Source of the DNA: a virus
DNA: 34,864 bases
IMG/VR virus record: IMGVR_UViG_3300025585_000107
Span: 1-34,864 of that record
Reading direction: 5' to 3' (one strand)
This document shows, piece by piece, positions 11,094 through 19,284 of the stretch. Numbering within the stretch: position 1 is the first letter of the stretch; every line of letters starts with the position of its first letter. Under the pieces are notes generated by a model. It was given only the letters and a program-made list of their open reading frames with translations, was not told the DNA's origin and did no database searches. The position numbers and the translations under genes are program-made.

Positions 11094-12439
11094 GCGCGCC
11101 GCGCGTGCAGACCGTGCGGCTGCCCTACGCGCCTCGGAGGGCGTTCCTGCCGTTTCACAAGCGCACCCAGCGCTGGGCCTGCCTCGTCGCGCATCGCCGC
11201 GCCGGCAAGACGGTCGCGGCGGTCAACGACCTGATCCGAGCCGCGATCACCGCGCAGCGGCCGCACGCGCACTACGCCTATGTCGCGCCGTATCGCTCGC
11301 AGGCCAAGTCCGTCGCGTGGGACTACCTCAAGCGCTTCGCCGCGCCCGCCACCGCTGGCGTAAACGAGGCCGAGCTGCTGCTCACGACGCGCAACGGATC
11401 GAAGATCCAGCTATTCGGCGCGGACAACGCCGACGCCATGCGCGGACTTGGCTTCGACGGCGTCTACCTCGACGAGTACGGCGACTTCCGGCCGAGCGTC
11501 TGGGGCAACGTCATCCGCCCGACGCTCTCGGACAAGCAGGGCTGGGCGGTGATCGGCGGGACGCCAAAAGGGCGCAACCAGTTCTACGAGGCCTTCGACG
11601 CCGCGCAGCGATCGCCCGATTGGTTCTGCCTGCGCCTGCCGGCCAGCGCCTCGGGCATCCTTCCGCCGACCGAATTGCACGCGCTCCGCGCGCAGCTGAC
11701 GCAGGACCAGTACGACCAGGAGTACGAGTGTTCGTTTGAAGCGGCCATCCTCGGGGCGTTCTACGGCGTCGAGATGCGCGAGGCCTCGGACGCGGGCCGC
11801 ATCGGGCGCGTCCCGCATGATCCCGATCGCCCGGTGTTCACGGCGTGGGACATCGGCTATCGCGACGACACCGCCATCTGGTTCTATCAGGTCGCTGGCG
11901 GCGAGGTTCACCTCATCGACTACCACGCCAGCAGCGGCTCGACCGTCGCGGACCTGGCCGAGGTCGTCGCGGGCAAGCCTTTCCGCTACGCCCGCCACCA
12001 CCTCCCGCACGACGCCCGGGCCAAGACGCTGGCGAGCGGAGGCCGCAGCGTGGTCGAGCAGCTTGCGGCGCTGCTGGGCGGCATCGGCAAGTTCCAGATC
12101 GTGGCCGATTTAGGCGTGCAGGACGGCATTCAGGCCGCGCGCCTTGTGCTGCCCCGCTGCTGGTTCGATGCCGAGCGCTGCCGAGAGGGCATCGAGGCGC
12201 TGCGCCAGTACCAGCGCGAGTACGACGAGGACAAGCGCGCCTTCAGGGCGACGCCTAGGCATGATTGGACCTCGCATCCTGCCGACGCTTTCCGTATGCT
12301 GGCCGTCGCGTGGCGCGAGGAAGCGCCCGTCGAGCCGCCTCGGGCCGACCGCCCGCTGCTCGTCGGCGCCGCAAACGCAGCCACGCTGAACGACATGTGG
12401 GCCGCGCACGAAACGCGCAGCAGGAGCGCCAGGATATGA
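11090..12439 (+). CDS. terL: Large terminase subunit (449 aa)
   Basis: ATP-driven DNA packaging motor and nuclease. GTG 11090 overlaps the terS stop; an ATG at 11075 has no ribosome site. ATPase domain: Walker A AHRRAGKT (residues 34-41), Walker B VYLDE with D128 and E129, coupling motif VIGGTPKGRNQFYEAF. Nuclease domain: FTAWDIGYRDDTAIWF, HHLPHDARAK, VADLGVQDGI, and HDWTSHPADAFRMLAVAW, supplying the conserved acidic residues of the RNase H-like fold. The size is in the usual 430-550 range. Headful or cos cutting cannot be decided from this sequence. Confidence 0.95.
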   Translation: MSAPRVQTVRLPYAPRRAFLPFHKRTQRWACLVAHRRAGKTVAAVNDLIRAAITAQRPHAHYAYVAPYRSQAKSVAWDYLKRFAAPATAGVNEAELLLTTRNGSKIQLFGADNADAMRGLGFDGVYLDEYGDFRPSVWGNVIRPTLSDKQGWAVIGGTPKGRNQFYEAFDAAQRSPDWFCLRLPASASGILPPTELHALRAQLTQDQYDQEYECSFEAAILGAFYGVEMREASDAGRIGRVPHDPDRPVFTAWDIGYRDDTAIWFYQVAGGEVHLIDYHASSGSTVADLAEVVAGKPFRYARHHLPHDARAKTLASGGRSVVEQLAALLGGIGKFQIVADLGVQDGIQAARLVLPRCWFDAERCREGIEALRQYQREYDEDKRAFRATPRHDWTSHPADAFRMLAVAWREEAPVEPPRADRPLLVGAANAATLNDMWAAHETRSRSARI

Positions 12440-12828
12440 GCGAGTCGAGCGAGTACCACGCCGCGATGGGCGAGTTCGCAGGCCACATGCTCTGCACCGC
12501 CATCGCCGCGCATTTCATGCACTGGTCCACCTCGAGCTACGCCGCGCACAAGGCGGTGGGCGAGTACTACGAGGCGATCCCCGGCCTCGTCGATGGCGTG
12601 GTCGAGGCATATCAGGGCTGCTATGGCCTCGTCGGCAAGTTCGTCGCCCGCATGGACAGCCCCCGCGGCAAGGGCGCCGAGGCGATGGTCTCGTACTTCG
12701 AGGACCAGAAGGCCTACGTCGAGAAGCAGCGCAAGCGGTTGCCCGACCGCTCCGAGCTGCAGAACGAGATCGACACCATCGCGTCGCTGATCGACGCGAC
12801 GATCTACAAGCTCCGTTTCCTGTCCTGA
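12436..12828 (+). CDS. Helical-bundle phage protein, DUF5856-like (130 aa)
   Basis: ATG 12436 overlaps the terL TGA (ATGA). The sequence is nearly all helix: FAGHMLCTAIAAHFMHWSTS, SYAAHKAVGEYYEAIPGLVD and VVEAYQGCYGLVGKF, then EAMVSYFEDQKAYVEKQRKR. The HFMHW..SYAAHKA..EYYE..P.LVD...EAYQG pattern is shared by small proteins of marine and podo-like phages; I believe the family is DUF5856 and that it resembles a ferritin/Dps-type four-helix bundle. Whether it binds metal (His/Glu are present) is unproven. It lies between terminase and head genes, a place for accessory head proteins. Confidence 0.75.
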   Translation: MSESSEYHAAMGEFAGHMLCTAIAAHFMHWSTSSYAAHKAVGEYYEAIPGLVDGVVEAYQGCYGLVGKFVARMDSPRGKGAEAMVSYFEDQKAYVEKQRKRLPDRSELQNEIDTIASLIDATIYKLRFLS

Positions 12829-12838
12829 GGAGGCCCAG

Positions 12839-13144
12839 ATGGCCGGCGTCAGCTACCCCTACCGCTACCAGTACGAGACCGTCGCGGTCTCGCAGTCGAA
12901 CCAGGTTCTCGGCGTCACGGGCGCTGCGGGCGACTACCTGCACCGCCTCGTCGTCGCCGTCGCGACCGCCGCTACCTCGACGGTTTCGGTGATCGACGGC
13001 TCGACCACGATCCTCGCGATCCCGGCCAACACGCCGGTCGGCGTCTACGACGTGGACATCGAAGCGGCGGCGGTCACCGGCCCGTGGAAAATCACGACCG
13101 GCGCGGGCGTCACCGTCCTCGCGGTCGGCATCTTCTCGGCGTAA
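12839..13144 (+). CDS. Small beta-rich virion-type protein (101 aa)
   Basis: ATG 12839 follows GAGGAGG by five bases. The sequence alternates short strands with Gly/Ser/Thr turns (GVTGAAGDYLHRLVVAVATA, STVSVIDGSTTILAIPANTP), as in small decoration or head-fibre proteins. No charged coil, membrane span or active site. It precedes other head-region genes, so a structural role is inferred. Not recognised as a specific family. Confidence 0.75.
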   Translation: MAGVSYPYRYQYETVAVSQSNQVLGVTGAAGDYLHRLVVAVATAATSTVSVIDGSTTILAIPANTPVGVYDVDIEAAAVTGPWKITTGAGVTVLAVGIFSA

Positions 13145-13148
13145 CGCC

Positions 13149-13442
13149 ATGTCCTCGCCGGCTTGGCAGCGCAAGGAAGGCCAGAACCCGAAGGGCGGGC
13201 TCAACGAGAAGGGCCGCGCGTCCTACAAGGCCGAGACCGGCGGCACGCTCAAGGCTCCCGTGAAGTCCGGCGACAACCCGCGCCGCGCCTCGTTCCTCGC
13301 GCGCATGGGCAACATGCCCGGCCCGATGGAAAAGAACGGCAAGCCGACCCGCCTCGCCCTGGCCCTGCGCGCGTGGGGCGCGTCGAGCAAGGAAGACGCG
13401 AAGTCCAAAGCCCGCGCCATCAGCGCGCGCAACAAGGAGTGA
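13149..13442 (+). CDS. Conserved phage protein, DUF6321-like (97 aa)
   Basis: A short basic protein with a strongly patterned sequence: AWQRKEGQNPKGGLNEKGRA, then TLKAPVKSGDNPRRASFLAR, MGNMPGPMEKNGKPTRLALA and LRAWGAS, with many Gly/Pro/Lys. This pattern recurs in many podo- and siphovirus genomes near structural genes; I believe it is DUF6321. Function unknown. High charge and low hydrophobicity suggest binding to nucleic acid or a partially disordered virion protein. No strong ribosome site, only five bases after the previous TAA. Confidence 0.78.
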   Translation: MSSPAWQRKEGQNPKGGLNEKGRASYKAETGGTLKAPVKSGDNPRRASFLARMGNMPGPMEKNGKPTRLALALRAWGASSKEDAKSKARAISARNKE

Positions 13443-13446
13443 TGCC

Positions 13447-14052
13447 ATGGCGATGAGCCGCGACGAGCAGGACGCATTCGACCGCCGCATGGCGGGCATC
13501 ATGGACCCGATGCTGCGCCCCGAAGGCACCGCCGGAGGCCCGGTGCGGTCCTACTCGCTCGACGACATCCGCCGCTTCCTCGGCTTCGGTAACCGCCCGG
13601 CCATGTCGCCCGCCGAGGTCGCGGACGCCGCGCAGATGTACGAGCGACTGCCCAACCCCGCCCTGCCTCCGACGCCCCCCGGCGGCTACGACGCCCCGTC
13701 GCCGTCGATCCCGTACATGCCCTCGACCGACCCGCGCGGCGCTGCGGCCCCGATCCCGCCGCCGCCGCGTCCCGCTGCGCCCGCAAGGCCGCGTCTGCCT
13801 GTCATGGCGGGAATGCCGAGCGAGGCCGACATGCAGTTCCAGCCCGCACGCCCCGACACGTTCGGCGGCCTGTCGCCCGCGGACATGGCGGCGATGGCCG
13901 CGCCCGCGCCCGTGCCGTCCCCTGTGATGGACCCAATTGGCCCGCCGCCAGCCCGCCCCATCGCCGCGCGCGGTCGCCCGTCGCCTGCCGATCTCGCTCG
14001 GGCGTTGCGCGAGTCCGACGAGCGGTTCGCGCGTAGCACCGCGCAGCGATGA
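13447..14052 (+). CDS. Pro/Ala-rich low-complexity protein (201 aa)
   Basis: AAGGAG six bases before ATG 13447 fixes the start. The first 75 residues include a helix-forming part (RDEQDAFDRRMAGIMDPMLR) and SYSLDDIRRFLGFGN. From about 75 to 175 the chain is Pro/Ala-rich (IPPPPRPAAPARPRLP, PAPVPSPVMDPIGPPPARP), probably an extended linker. The C terminus is a helix (LARALRESDERFARS). It may be a flexible virion-associated protein. No known family seen. Confidence 0.7.
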   Translation: MAMSRDEQDAFDRRMAGIMDPMLRPEGTAGGPVRSYSLDDIRRFLGFGNRPAMSPAEVADAAQMYERLPNPALPPTPPGGYDAPSPSIPYMPSTDPRGAAAPIPPPPRPAAPARPRLPVMAGMPSEADMQFQPARPDTFGGLSPADMAAMAAPAPVPSPVMDPIGPPPARPIAARGRPSPADLARALRESDERFARSTAQR

Positions 14053-14648
14053 TCACCATCGCCACAGTCCTGCGCTCCGGCGGCGAGTACGAGCCCCGGC
14101 ACGTCGTCGCGCTCCGCGACATGTGCCGGCGGTTTGCGCCGATGCACCGCTTCATATGCCTGACGGACAAGCCCAACGCGCTGCCGCTGGAGACGATCGA
14201 GCTTCTCCACGATTGGCCGGGCTGGTGGTCGAAGATGGAGATCTTCCGGCTGCGCGGGCCGGTGCTGTACCTCGACCTCGACACCGTGATCGTGCGGGAC
14301 ATCTCGCCGGTCATCGAGCTGGCGGGCGACGACGAGTTCGTCATTCTGCGCGACTTCTACCGCGGCCGCATGAACAAGGCCGCGATGCAGTCGAGCATGA
14401 TGCTGTGGTCGGGCGACATGAGCCGCCTCTACCGCGCCTTTCGCGAGGACCAGCGCTTCTACCTTGGCGGCGACCAGGAGTGGCTCGAGCAGCACCTCGA
14501 CATCGCGCCCGCCTACTGGCAGGACATCTGCCCGCGTTCGATCAGCAGCTTCAAGGCCAGCCCGCGCTCGGCCTCGGAGCGCATCATCATCTTCCACGGC
14601 CACCCGCGCCCGTGGCAGCAGGATGAGGTCAAGTATGCAGCGGCGTGA
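14049..14648 (+). CDS. Glycosyltransferase, GT-A fold, DxD type (199 aa)
   Basis: ATG 14049 overlaps the previous TGA (ATGA). Features: MITIATVLRSGGEYEPRHVV (nucleotide-sugar-binding strand and helix), FICLTDKPNALPLETIELLH, WWSKMEIFRLRGPVLYLDLD with the DxD metal motif in YLDLDTVIV, and a second part with GGDQEWLEQHL and FHGHPRPW. This fits a GT8-like or phage-type family that transfers a sugar from a nucleotide donor. The acceptor is unknown: virion protein, DNA or cell-surface sugar. It is followed by an overlapping methyltransferase, suggesting a joint modification step. Confidence 0.85.
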   Translation: MITIATVLRSGGEYEPRHVVALRDMCRRFAPMHRFICLTDKPNALPLETIELLHDWPGWWSKMEIFRLRGPVLYLDLDTVIVRDISPVIELAGDDEFVILRDFYRGRMNKAAMQSSMMLWSGDMSRLYRAFREDQRFYLGGDQEWLEQHLDIAPAYWQDICPRSISSFKASPRSASERIIIFHGHPRPWQQDEVKYAAA

Positions 14649-15270
14649 AGGCTGGCATGTCCCTGACGCCGATCAGGTTGCGCTGGAGATCATCCTCGCA
14701 GAGGTCAACGACCTCTGGACCGACATCCTGCCGCTGACCTCGGGCCGGCGTACCGTCGTGCAGGCGGGCGGCAACATCGGCATCTGGCCGGTCGCGCTGG
14801 CCGGGCATTTCGACAAGGTGTTGACGGTCGAGCCCGACGAGGAGAACCACGCGGCGCTGCTGCTGAACCTTGATGAGAAGCTCAAGGGCGCCGACCGGGC
14901 GAAGGTCTCGGCCTATCGCGGCGCGTTCGGCGCGTCGGCTGGCACGGGCGCGATGGACAGGTTCGATCGCCACAACATCGGCGCGCATCGCGTAAAGAAC
15001 GGCGCCGAGTTCTCGATCATGCGGATCGACAGCTTCGACATCGATGACTGCGACCTGCTCTGCCTCGACGTCGAGGGCTACGAGCATTTCGCGGTGCAGG
15101 GCGCGAAGGAGACGATCTGTCGCTCCTGGCCGACCATCGTGCTGGAGTTGAAGGGGCTGGGCGAGCGGTACGGCGCCACCGACGTTGACACCATCACCAT
15201 GCTGGCCGATTGGGGCTACATGATCGCGGGCCATGTCCACCGCGACGTCATCTTCCGAAGGAGGCCGTGA
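14635..15270 (+). CDS. FkbM-family SAM methyltransferase (211 aa)
   Basis: ATG 14635 follows GAGG by six bases and overlaps the glycosyltransferase by 14 bases. A Rossmann SAM-binding part is visible: TVVQAGGNIGIWPVALAG (motif I), VLTVEPDEENHAALLLNL (motif II), a middle strand region and IDDCDLLCLDVEGYEHFAVQ (motif IV, LDVEG, typical of FkbM enzymes), then IVLELKGLGERYG. FkbM-type enzymes O-methylate sugars or other hydroxyls. With the preceding glycosyltransferase it could methylate the added sugar. Its place inside the head-gene block, directly before the portal gene (TGATG overlap), is unusual. Confidence 0.85.
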   Translation: MQRREGWHVPDADQVALEIILAEVNDLWTDILPLTSGRRTVVQAGGNIGIWPVALAGHFDKVLTVEPDEENHAALLLNLDEKLKGADRAKVSAYRGAFGASAGTGAMDRFDRHNIGAHRVKNGAEFSIMRIDSFDIDDCDLLCLDVEGYEHFAVQGAKETICRSWPTIVLELKGLGERYGATDVDTITMLADWGYMIAGHVHRDVIFRRRP

Positions 15271-17507
15271 TGGCCGACGTCCAGCCGACCGGCGTGCAGA
15301 AGTTCCTGCAGGCGATCTCGACCTACGAGACCGAGTTCACCCGCTGGGAGAAGCGCTGCACCAAGATCATCAAGCGCTACCGCGACGACACGCGCACGCA
15401 GTCGGGCAACGAGACGGTCAAGTTCAACATCCTCTGGTCGAACGTCCAGACGCTGATCCCGGCGGTCTACGCCAAGCTGCCGAAGGCCTCGGCCAAGCGG
15501 CGCTTCGGCGACCGGGATCAGATCGGGCGCGTGGCGGCGCAGCTGATCGAGCGCGCGCTGGACTACGAGATCGAGCATTACCCCGACTTCCGCGCCACGA
15601 TGAAGTACGCCGTCGAGGACCGCTTCCTCGGCGGGCGCGGCGTCGCGTGGGTCCGCTACGAGCCGCACGTGCGCGCGCAGGAACTGGCGCTGCCCGAGGA
15701 TGGCGCGCAGGTCACCGAGGACGTTGACGAGGACGGCAACCTCCCCGAGGGCGCGGAGATGCCCGAGGAGATCGAGTACGAGTGCGCCCCGGTGGACTAC
15801 GTCCATTGGAAGGACTTCGGCCACTCCTCGGCCAGGACATGGGAAGAGGTCACGCAGGTCTGGCGCTGGGTCTACATGACCCGCGAGGCGCTGGTGGAGC
15901 GTTTCGGCGAGGACATGGGCAGCAAGATCCCGCTCGACAGCGGCCCCGATAACCTCGACGGCCCCAACCGCAAGCGCGAAGGCACGCGCGCGAAGATCTG
16001 CGAGCTCTGGTGCAAGGAGACCCAGAAGGTCTACTGGCTGCACAAGGGCATGGGTCAGTTCGTGGACGAGCGCGACGACCCGCTCGGGCTGGAAGGGTTC
16101 TATCCCTGCCCGAAGCCGCTCTACGCGACCACGACCTCGGACAGCCTCGTGCCGGTGCCGGACTTCCTGCTGTATCAGGATCAGGCCAACGAACTCGACA
16201 TCCTCTCCGACCGCATCGACGGGCTGGTCAAGGCGCTGCGGATGCGCGGCGTCTACGATGCCTCGCAGCCCGCGCTCCAGCGCCTCCTGACCGAGGGCGA
16301 CAACAACACGCTGATCCCGGTCGATAAATGGATGGCGTTCGGCGAGAAGGGCGGCCTGAAGGGCAGCATCGACCTCCTGCCGCTCGACACCCTCGCGCAG
16401 GCGCTGATCCAATGCTACGGCGCGCGCGAGCAGATCAAGTCGCAGATCTACGAGATCACCGGCATCTCCGACATCATCCGAGGCCAGACCGCCGCCAGCG
16501 AGACGGCGACCGCGCAGCAGATCAAGGGCCAGTACGCCGGGCTGCGGCTGCGGTCGATGCAGGAAGAGGTCGCGCTGTTCGCCTCCGAACTGATCCGTTT
16601 GAAGGCGCAAATCATCGCGACCAAGTTCCAGCCGCAGACGGTCCTCGCCTACGCGGCGGCGCAACAGATGTCGCCCGAGGACCAGCAGCTGATCCCCCAG
16701 GCGCTGCAGGTGCTGGCCGACAAGCCGCTGCGGAACTTCCGCATCGAGGTCGCGTCGGACAGCCTCGTCCAGATCGACGAGCAGCAGAACAAGCAGGACC
16801 GGCTGGAGTTCGTGCAGGCCTATGGCGGCTTCCTTGAGCGCGCGCTGCCGGTTGTGCAGCAGGCTCCGCAGGCCGCCGGCATCGTCATCGAGCTGATGAA
16901 GTACGGGATCGGCGCGTTCAAGCAGGCCGAACCGCTGGAAGGCACCCTCGATCGGATGCTGGAGGAGATCACCGCCCAGCAGCAGGCGCAGGCCGCCGCG
17001 CCGCCGCAGCCCGATTCCGAGCAGATGAAGATGCAGGCCGACACCGCCATCGCGCAGCAGAAGGCGCAGTTCGACGCCCAGATGCAGCAGGCCAAGTTGC
17101 AGGCCGACATGCAGATCGAGCAGATGAAGGCGCAGGCCGCCGCCGCGCTGGAGGAGCAACGCCAGCGCTTCGAGGCCGCGCTCAAGAGCGAGGAGCTGGC
17201 CCAGAAGGTCGCGCTGGAGCAGGAGAAGGCCCGTCTCGACGCCGAGACGAAGATCATGGTCGCGCGCATCGGCGCCAGCGGCGTGGACACGCCCGGCCTC
17301 GACATCGTCAGCCAAGCCACCGACCGTTTCGCCACCGGCATGTCCGAGGACGTGCGGTCGATGATCCAGCAGATGGTGCAGGACAGCATGGCGCGCGACG
17401 AGCGCGTGATCGCAATGATGCAGGCGCTCATGCAATCGATGGGCGCGCCCAAACGAATTGTCCGTGGGCCAGACGGCCGGGCAATCGGGATTGAGATCAA
17501 TGCATGA
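15270..17507 (+). CDS. Portal protein, P22-like (745 aa)
   Basis: ATG 15270 follows GAAGGAGG and overlaps the previous TGA (TGATG). The protein would form the dodecameric ring through which DNA enters and leaves the head. Family features: FLQAISTYETEFTRWEKRCT, FNILWSNVQTLIPAVYAKLP, a wing and stem region with SSARTWEEVTQVWRWVYMT, the YGAREQIKSQIYEITGISDI crown-side helix and ETATAQQIKGQYAGLRLRSM. Residues about 570-690 are a long Gln/Ala/Lys-rich coiled coil (EQMKMQADTAIAQQKAQFD), corresponding to the extended C-terminal barrel in P22-like portals. Length suits the P22 group (about 725 aa). Confidence 0.95.
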   Translation: MADVQPTGVQKFLQAISTYETEFTRWEKRCTKIIKRYRDDTRTQSGNETVKFNILWSNVQTLIPAVYAKLPKASAKRRFGDRDQIGRVAAQLIERALDYEIEHYPDFRATMKYAVEDRFLGGRGVAWVRYEPHVRAQELALPEDGAQVTEDVDEDGNLPEGAEMPEEIEYECAPVDYVHWKDFGHSSARTWEEVTQVWRWVYMTREALVERFGEDMGSKIPLDSGPDNLDGPNRKREGTRAKICELWCKETQKVYWLHKGMGQFVDERDDPLGLEGFYPCPKPLYATTTSDSLVPVPDFLLYQDQANELDILSDRIDGLVKALRMRGVYDASQPALQRLLTEGDNNTLIPVDKWMAFGEKGGLKGSIDLLPLDTLAQALIQCYGAREQIKSQIYEITGISDIIRGQTAASETATAQQIKGQYAGLRLRSMQEEVALFASELIRLKAQIIATKFQPQTVLAYAAAQQMSPEDQQLIPQALQVLADKPLRNFRIEVASDSLVQIDEQQNKQDRLEFVQAYGGFLERALPVVQQAPQAAGIVIELMKYGIGAFKQAEPLEGTLDRMLEEITAQQQAQAAAPPQPDSEQMKMQADTAIAQQKAQFDAQMQQAKLQADMQIEQMKAQAAAALEEQRQRFEAALKSEELAQKVALEQEKARLDAETKIMVARIGASGVDTPGLDIVSQATDRFATGMSEDVRSMIQQMVQDSMARDERVIAMMQALMQSMGAPKRIVRGPDGRAIGIEINA

Positions 17508-17881
17508 TCGGAATCTGGGATTCTGGTCTCTGGGATAGTGCGACTTGGAGCGACGGCTCCGTCATTGTCGTCGATGACACGCACGACGGCGACTACCTCG
17601 GCAAGAAGCTCAAGCGCGAGCGCGAGGAGGTCGAGGCGCGTCGGCGCCGGGTGCTGGAACTCTACGAGCGCATCGTGGAGGGGCTGGAGCCCGCGCCCGA
17701 GGAAGTCGAGCAGGCTGTTTCGGCAGCCATCGAAGCGGTCGGCGTGGAGACGCGCGCCGACATCATCGAGGCCCCGTCGATCGACTTGGGGCGCATTCTG
17801 GCAGGCCTTGAGCGTGCGCTGGACCTCCAGCGGCGTCTTGCGCTTGAAGCCGACGATGAGGAGGTGATGTTGCTGCTATGA
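17504..17881 (+). CDS. Hypothetical protein with N-terminal WD-type repeat (125 aa)
   Basis: ATG 17504 overlaps the portal stop (ATGA). The first 17 residues, MIGIWDSGLWDSATWSD, are a striking repeated W-D-S motif; then come a charged helix (LKREREEVEARRRRVLELYE), an acidic part and a helix with LERALDLQRRLALEADDEE. The same W.D...W.D...W spacing occurs near the C terminus of the tail-hub protein encoded at 24311-25876. The rest looks like a coiled-coil adaptor. A head accessory or scaffold helper is plausible but not shown. Confidence 0.72.
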   Translation: MIGIWDSGLWDSATWSDGSVIVVDDTHDGDYLGKKLKREREEVEARRRRVLELYERIVEGLEPAPEEVEQAVSAAIEAVGVETRADIIEAPSIDLGRILAGLERALDLQRRLALEADDEEVMLLL

Positions 17882-18207
17882 GGACGCGTTACGTCTGGCG
17901 CGACGGGAAGATGGTGCAGATCGAAATTGCCCATCCCGGCGCCGAACCGAAGATCCAGATCGTCCCCGACATCGGCGGCTACAAATCGATGGCGGATGGG
18001 TCATGGATCAGCAGCCGCTCGCAGCATCGCGAGCATCTGAAGCGCCACAACTGCTTCGAGGTCGGCAACGAGATGCCGAAGCCTCGCGAGATCACAGCGC
18101 CGAGCCGCGAGCAGCGCATCAAGCGCCTGCGCGAGCAGCTGTGGAACATGACCGACAAGCAGGCGGACAAGATCCTGGCCGAGCTGCGGTCGCAACCCCG
18201 GAGATGA
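17878..18207 (+). CDS. Conserved phage protein, unknown function (109 aa)
   Basis: ATG 17878 overlaps the previous TGA (ATGA). Parts: a strand-rich start (MRTRYVWRDGKMVQIEIAHP), a conserved-looking core with IGGYKSMADGSWISSRSQHR and EHLKRHNCFEVGNE, and a C-terminal helix (REQRIKRLREQLWNMTDKQA). The GYKS..DG.WI.SRS.HREHLKRH..EVGNE pattern is one I have seen in other podoviruses just before the scaffold gene. No known biochemical function. His/Cys residues could bind a metal, but the spacing does not form a clear zinc motif. Confidence 0.78.
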   Translation: MRTRYVWRDGKMVQIEIAHPGAEPKIQIVPDIGGYKSMADGSWISSRSQHREHLKRHNCFEVGNEMPKPREITAPSREQRIKRLREQLWNMTDKQADKILAELRSQPRR

Positions 18208-18208
18208 G

Positions 18209-19258
18209 ATGAGCGAGATCCAGAAGGTCGATAGCGACAGCCGCAAGGAACTGCTGGCCGAGCAGTTCTCCAAGATCGAGGCCGAGGTCGCCGCCGCGCC
18301 GCCCGAGGCCGCCCCCGAGGCCGAGCCCGAGCCCGCCGCCGAAGGCCGCGCCCGCGACGCCTCGGGCCGCTTTGCCCGCGCCGATAATGCGCCCGCCCCA
18401 AAGGCCGCGCCCGCCGGGCCGCAGGGGACCGCCGCCGAGGCCCCCGAGGCCGCCGAGGAGCCCGTCTGGAAGCGCCCGCCGCAGTCGTGGAAAAAGGAGT
18501 TCCACGATGCGTGGCTGAAGGCCGACCCGCGCCTGCAGGAATACGCCTACCAGCGCGAGGAGCAGATGCGCGCGGGCATCGAGCCGATCCGCGCCAAGGC
18601 CGAGTTCGCCGATCGCATGAACGAGGCCATCGCGCCCTACATGGACACGATCCGGGGTCTCGGGATCGAGGCCCCGCAGGCCGTGCGCGCGCTCATGGAG
18701 GCCGACAACATCCTCCGCAACTCGTCCCCGCAGGATAAGCTCAACTATTTCCATTCCCTCGCCCGGTCCTACGGCATAGACTTGGCAGGGCAGGGATCGC
18801 CCGCCCCACAGGCCTCCGTCGATCCCAACTTCGTGGCGCTCCAGAACGAGTTGATCAAGATCCGGGGCGAAGTCACGGGCTGGAAGCAGGCGCAAGAGGA
18901 GCAGGCCAACGCCGTCCTCCTCAACGAGGTTTCCCAGTTCGCCACGAAGGCAGAACACTTCGAGGCCGCAAGGCCGACGATGATCCAGCTTCTACAGAGC
19001 GGCGTCGCGACCACCCTCGAAGATGCGTATCAAAAGGCCCTTCGTCTCGACGAGGAGCTTTTCGCGCAGCAGCAGCAGGCCCAACAGGCCAAGGCGCTCG
19101 CGGAGCGGAAAGCCTCGGCAGACAGGGCGGCGAAAGCCGCCAGGGCCGCTGCGGTATCGGTGCGCGGCTCCACACCCGGAGCGCCGACCGGAACCAAGGC
19201 ATCCGACCGCCGCTCCCTCCTGGCCGAGCAGCTCGACGGGCTCTCGGAGCGGCTCTAA
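18209..19258 (+). CDS. Scaffolding protein (349 aa)
   Basis: ATG 18209 follows GGAG, one base after the previous stop. Its position directly before the coat gene and its composition fit a scaffolding protein: an acidic, Ala/Pro/Glu-rich disordered N-terminal third (EAAPEAEPEPAAEGRARDAS), then amphipathic helices (RPPQSWKKEFHDAWLKADPR, EYAYQREEQMRAGIEPIRAK), a long central helical part, Gln/Ala-rich coil (EELFAQQQQAQQAKALAERK), and a C terminus with basic patches (DRAAKAARAAAVSVRGS) that could bind coat protein. It would guide coat assembly and leave before maturation. Confidence 0.85.
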   Translation: MSEIQKVDSDSRKELLAEQFSKIEAEVAAAPPEAAPEAEPEPAAEGRARDASGRFARADNAPAPKAAPAGPQGTAAEAPEAAEEPVWKRPPQSWKKEFHDAWLKADPRLQEYAYQREEQMRAGIEPIRAKAEFADRMNEAIAPYMDTIRGLGIEAPQAVRALMEADNILRNSSPQDKLNYFHSLARSYGIDLAGQGSPAPQASVDPNFVALQNELIKIRGEVTGWKQAQEEQANAVLLNEVSQFATKAEHFEAARPTMIQLLQSGVATTLEDAYQKALRLDEELFAQQQQAQQAKALAERKASADRAAKAARAAAVSVRGSTPGAPTGTKASDRRSLLAEQLDGLSERL

Positions 19259-19284
19259 CCAACCCTCTGTAAGGAGTGCCTTCA

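Noticed and set aside
15216-17435. A 739-codon open frame on the minus strand opposite the portal gene
   Set aside because: High-GC DNA opens antisense frames. The portal frame has clear family motifs and a ribosome site; the antisense product is a Leu/Arg/Asp/His-rich shadow. The same applies to long minus frames at 27206-28489, 29640-31448, 23230-24450 and 24119-25489.
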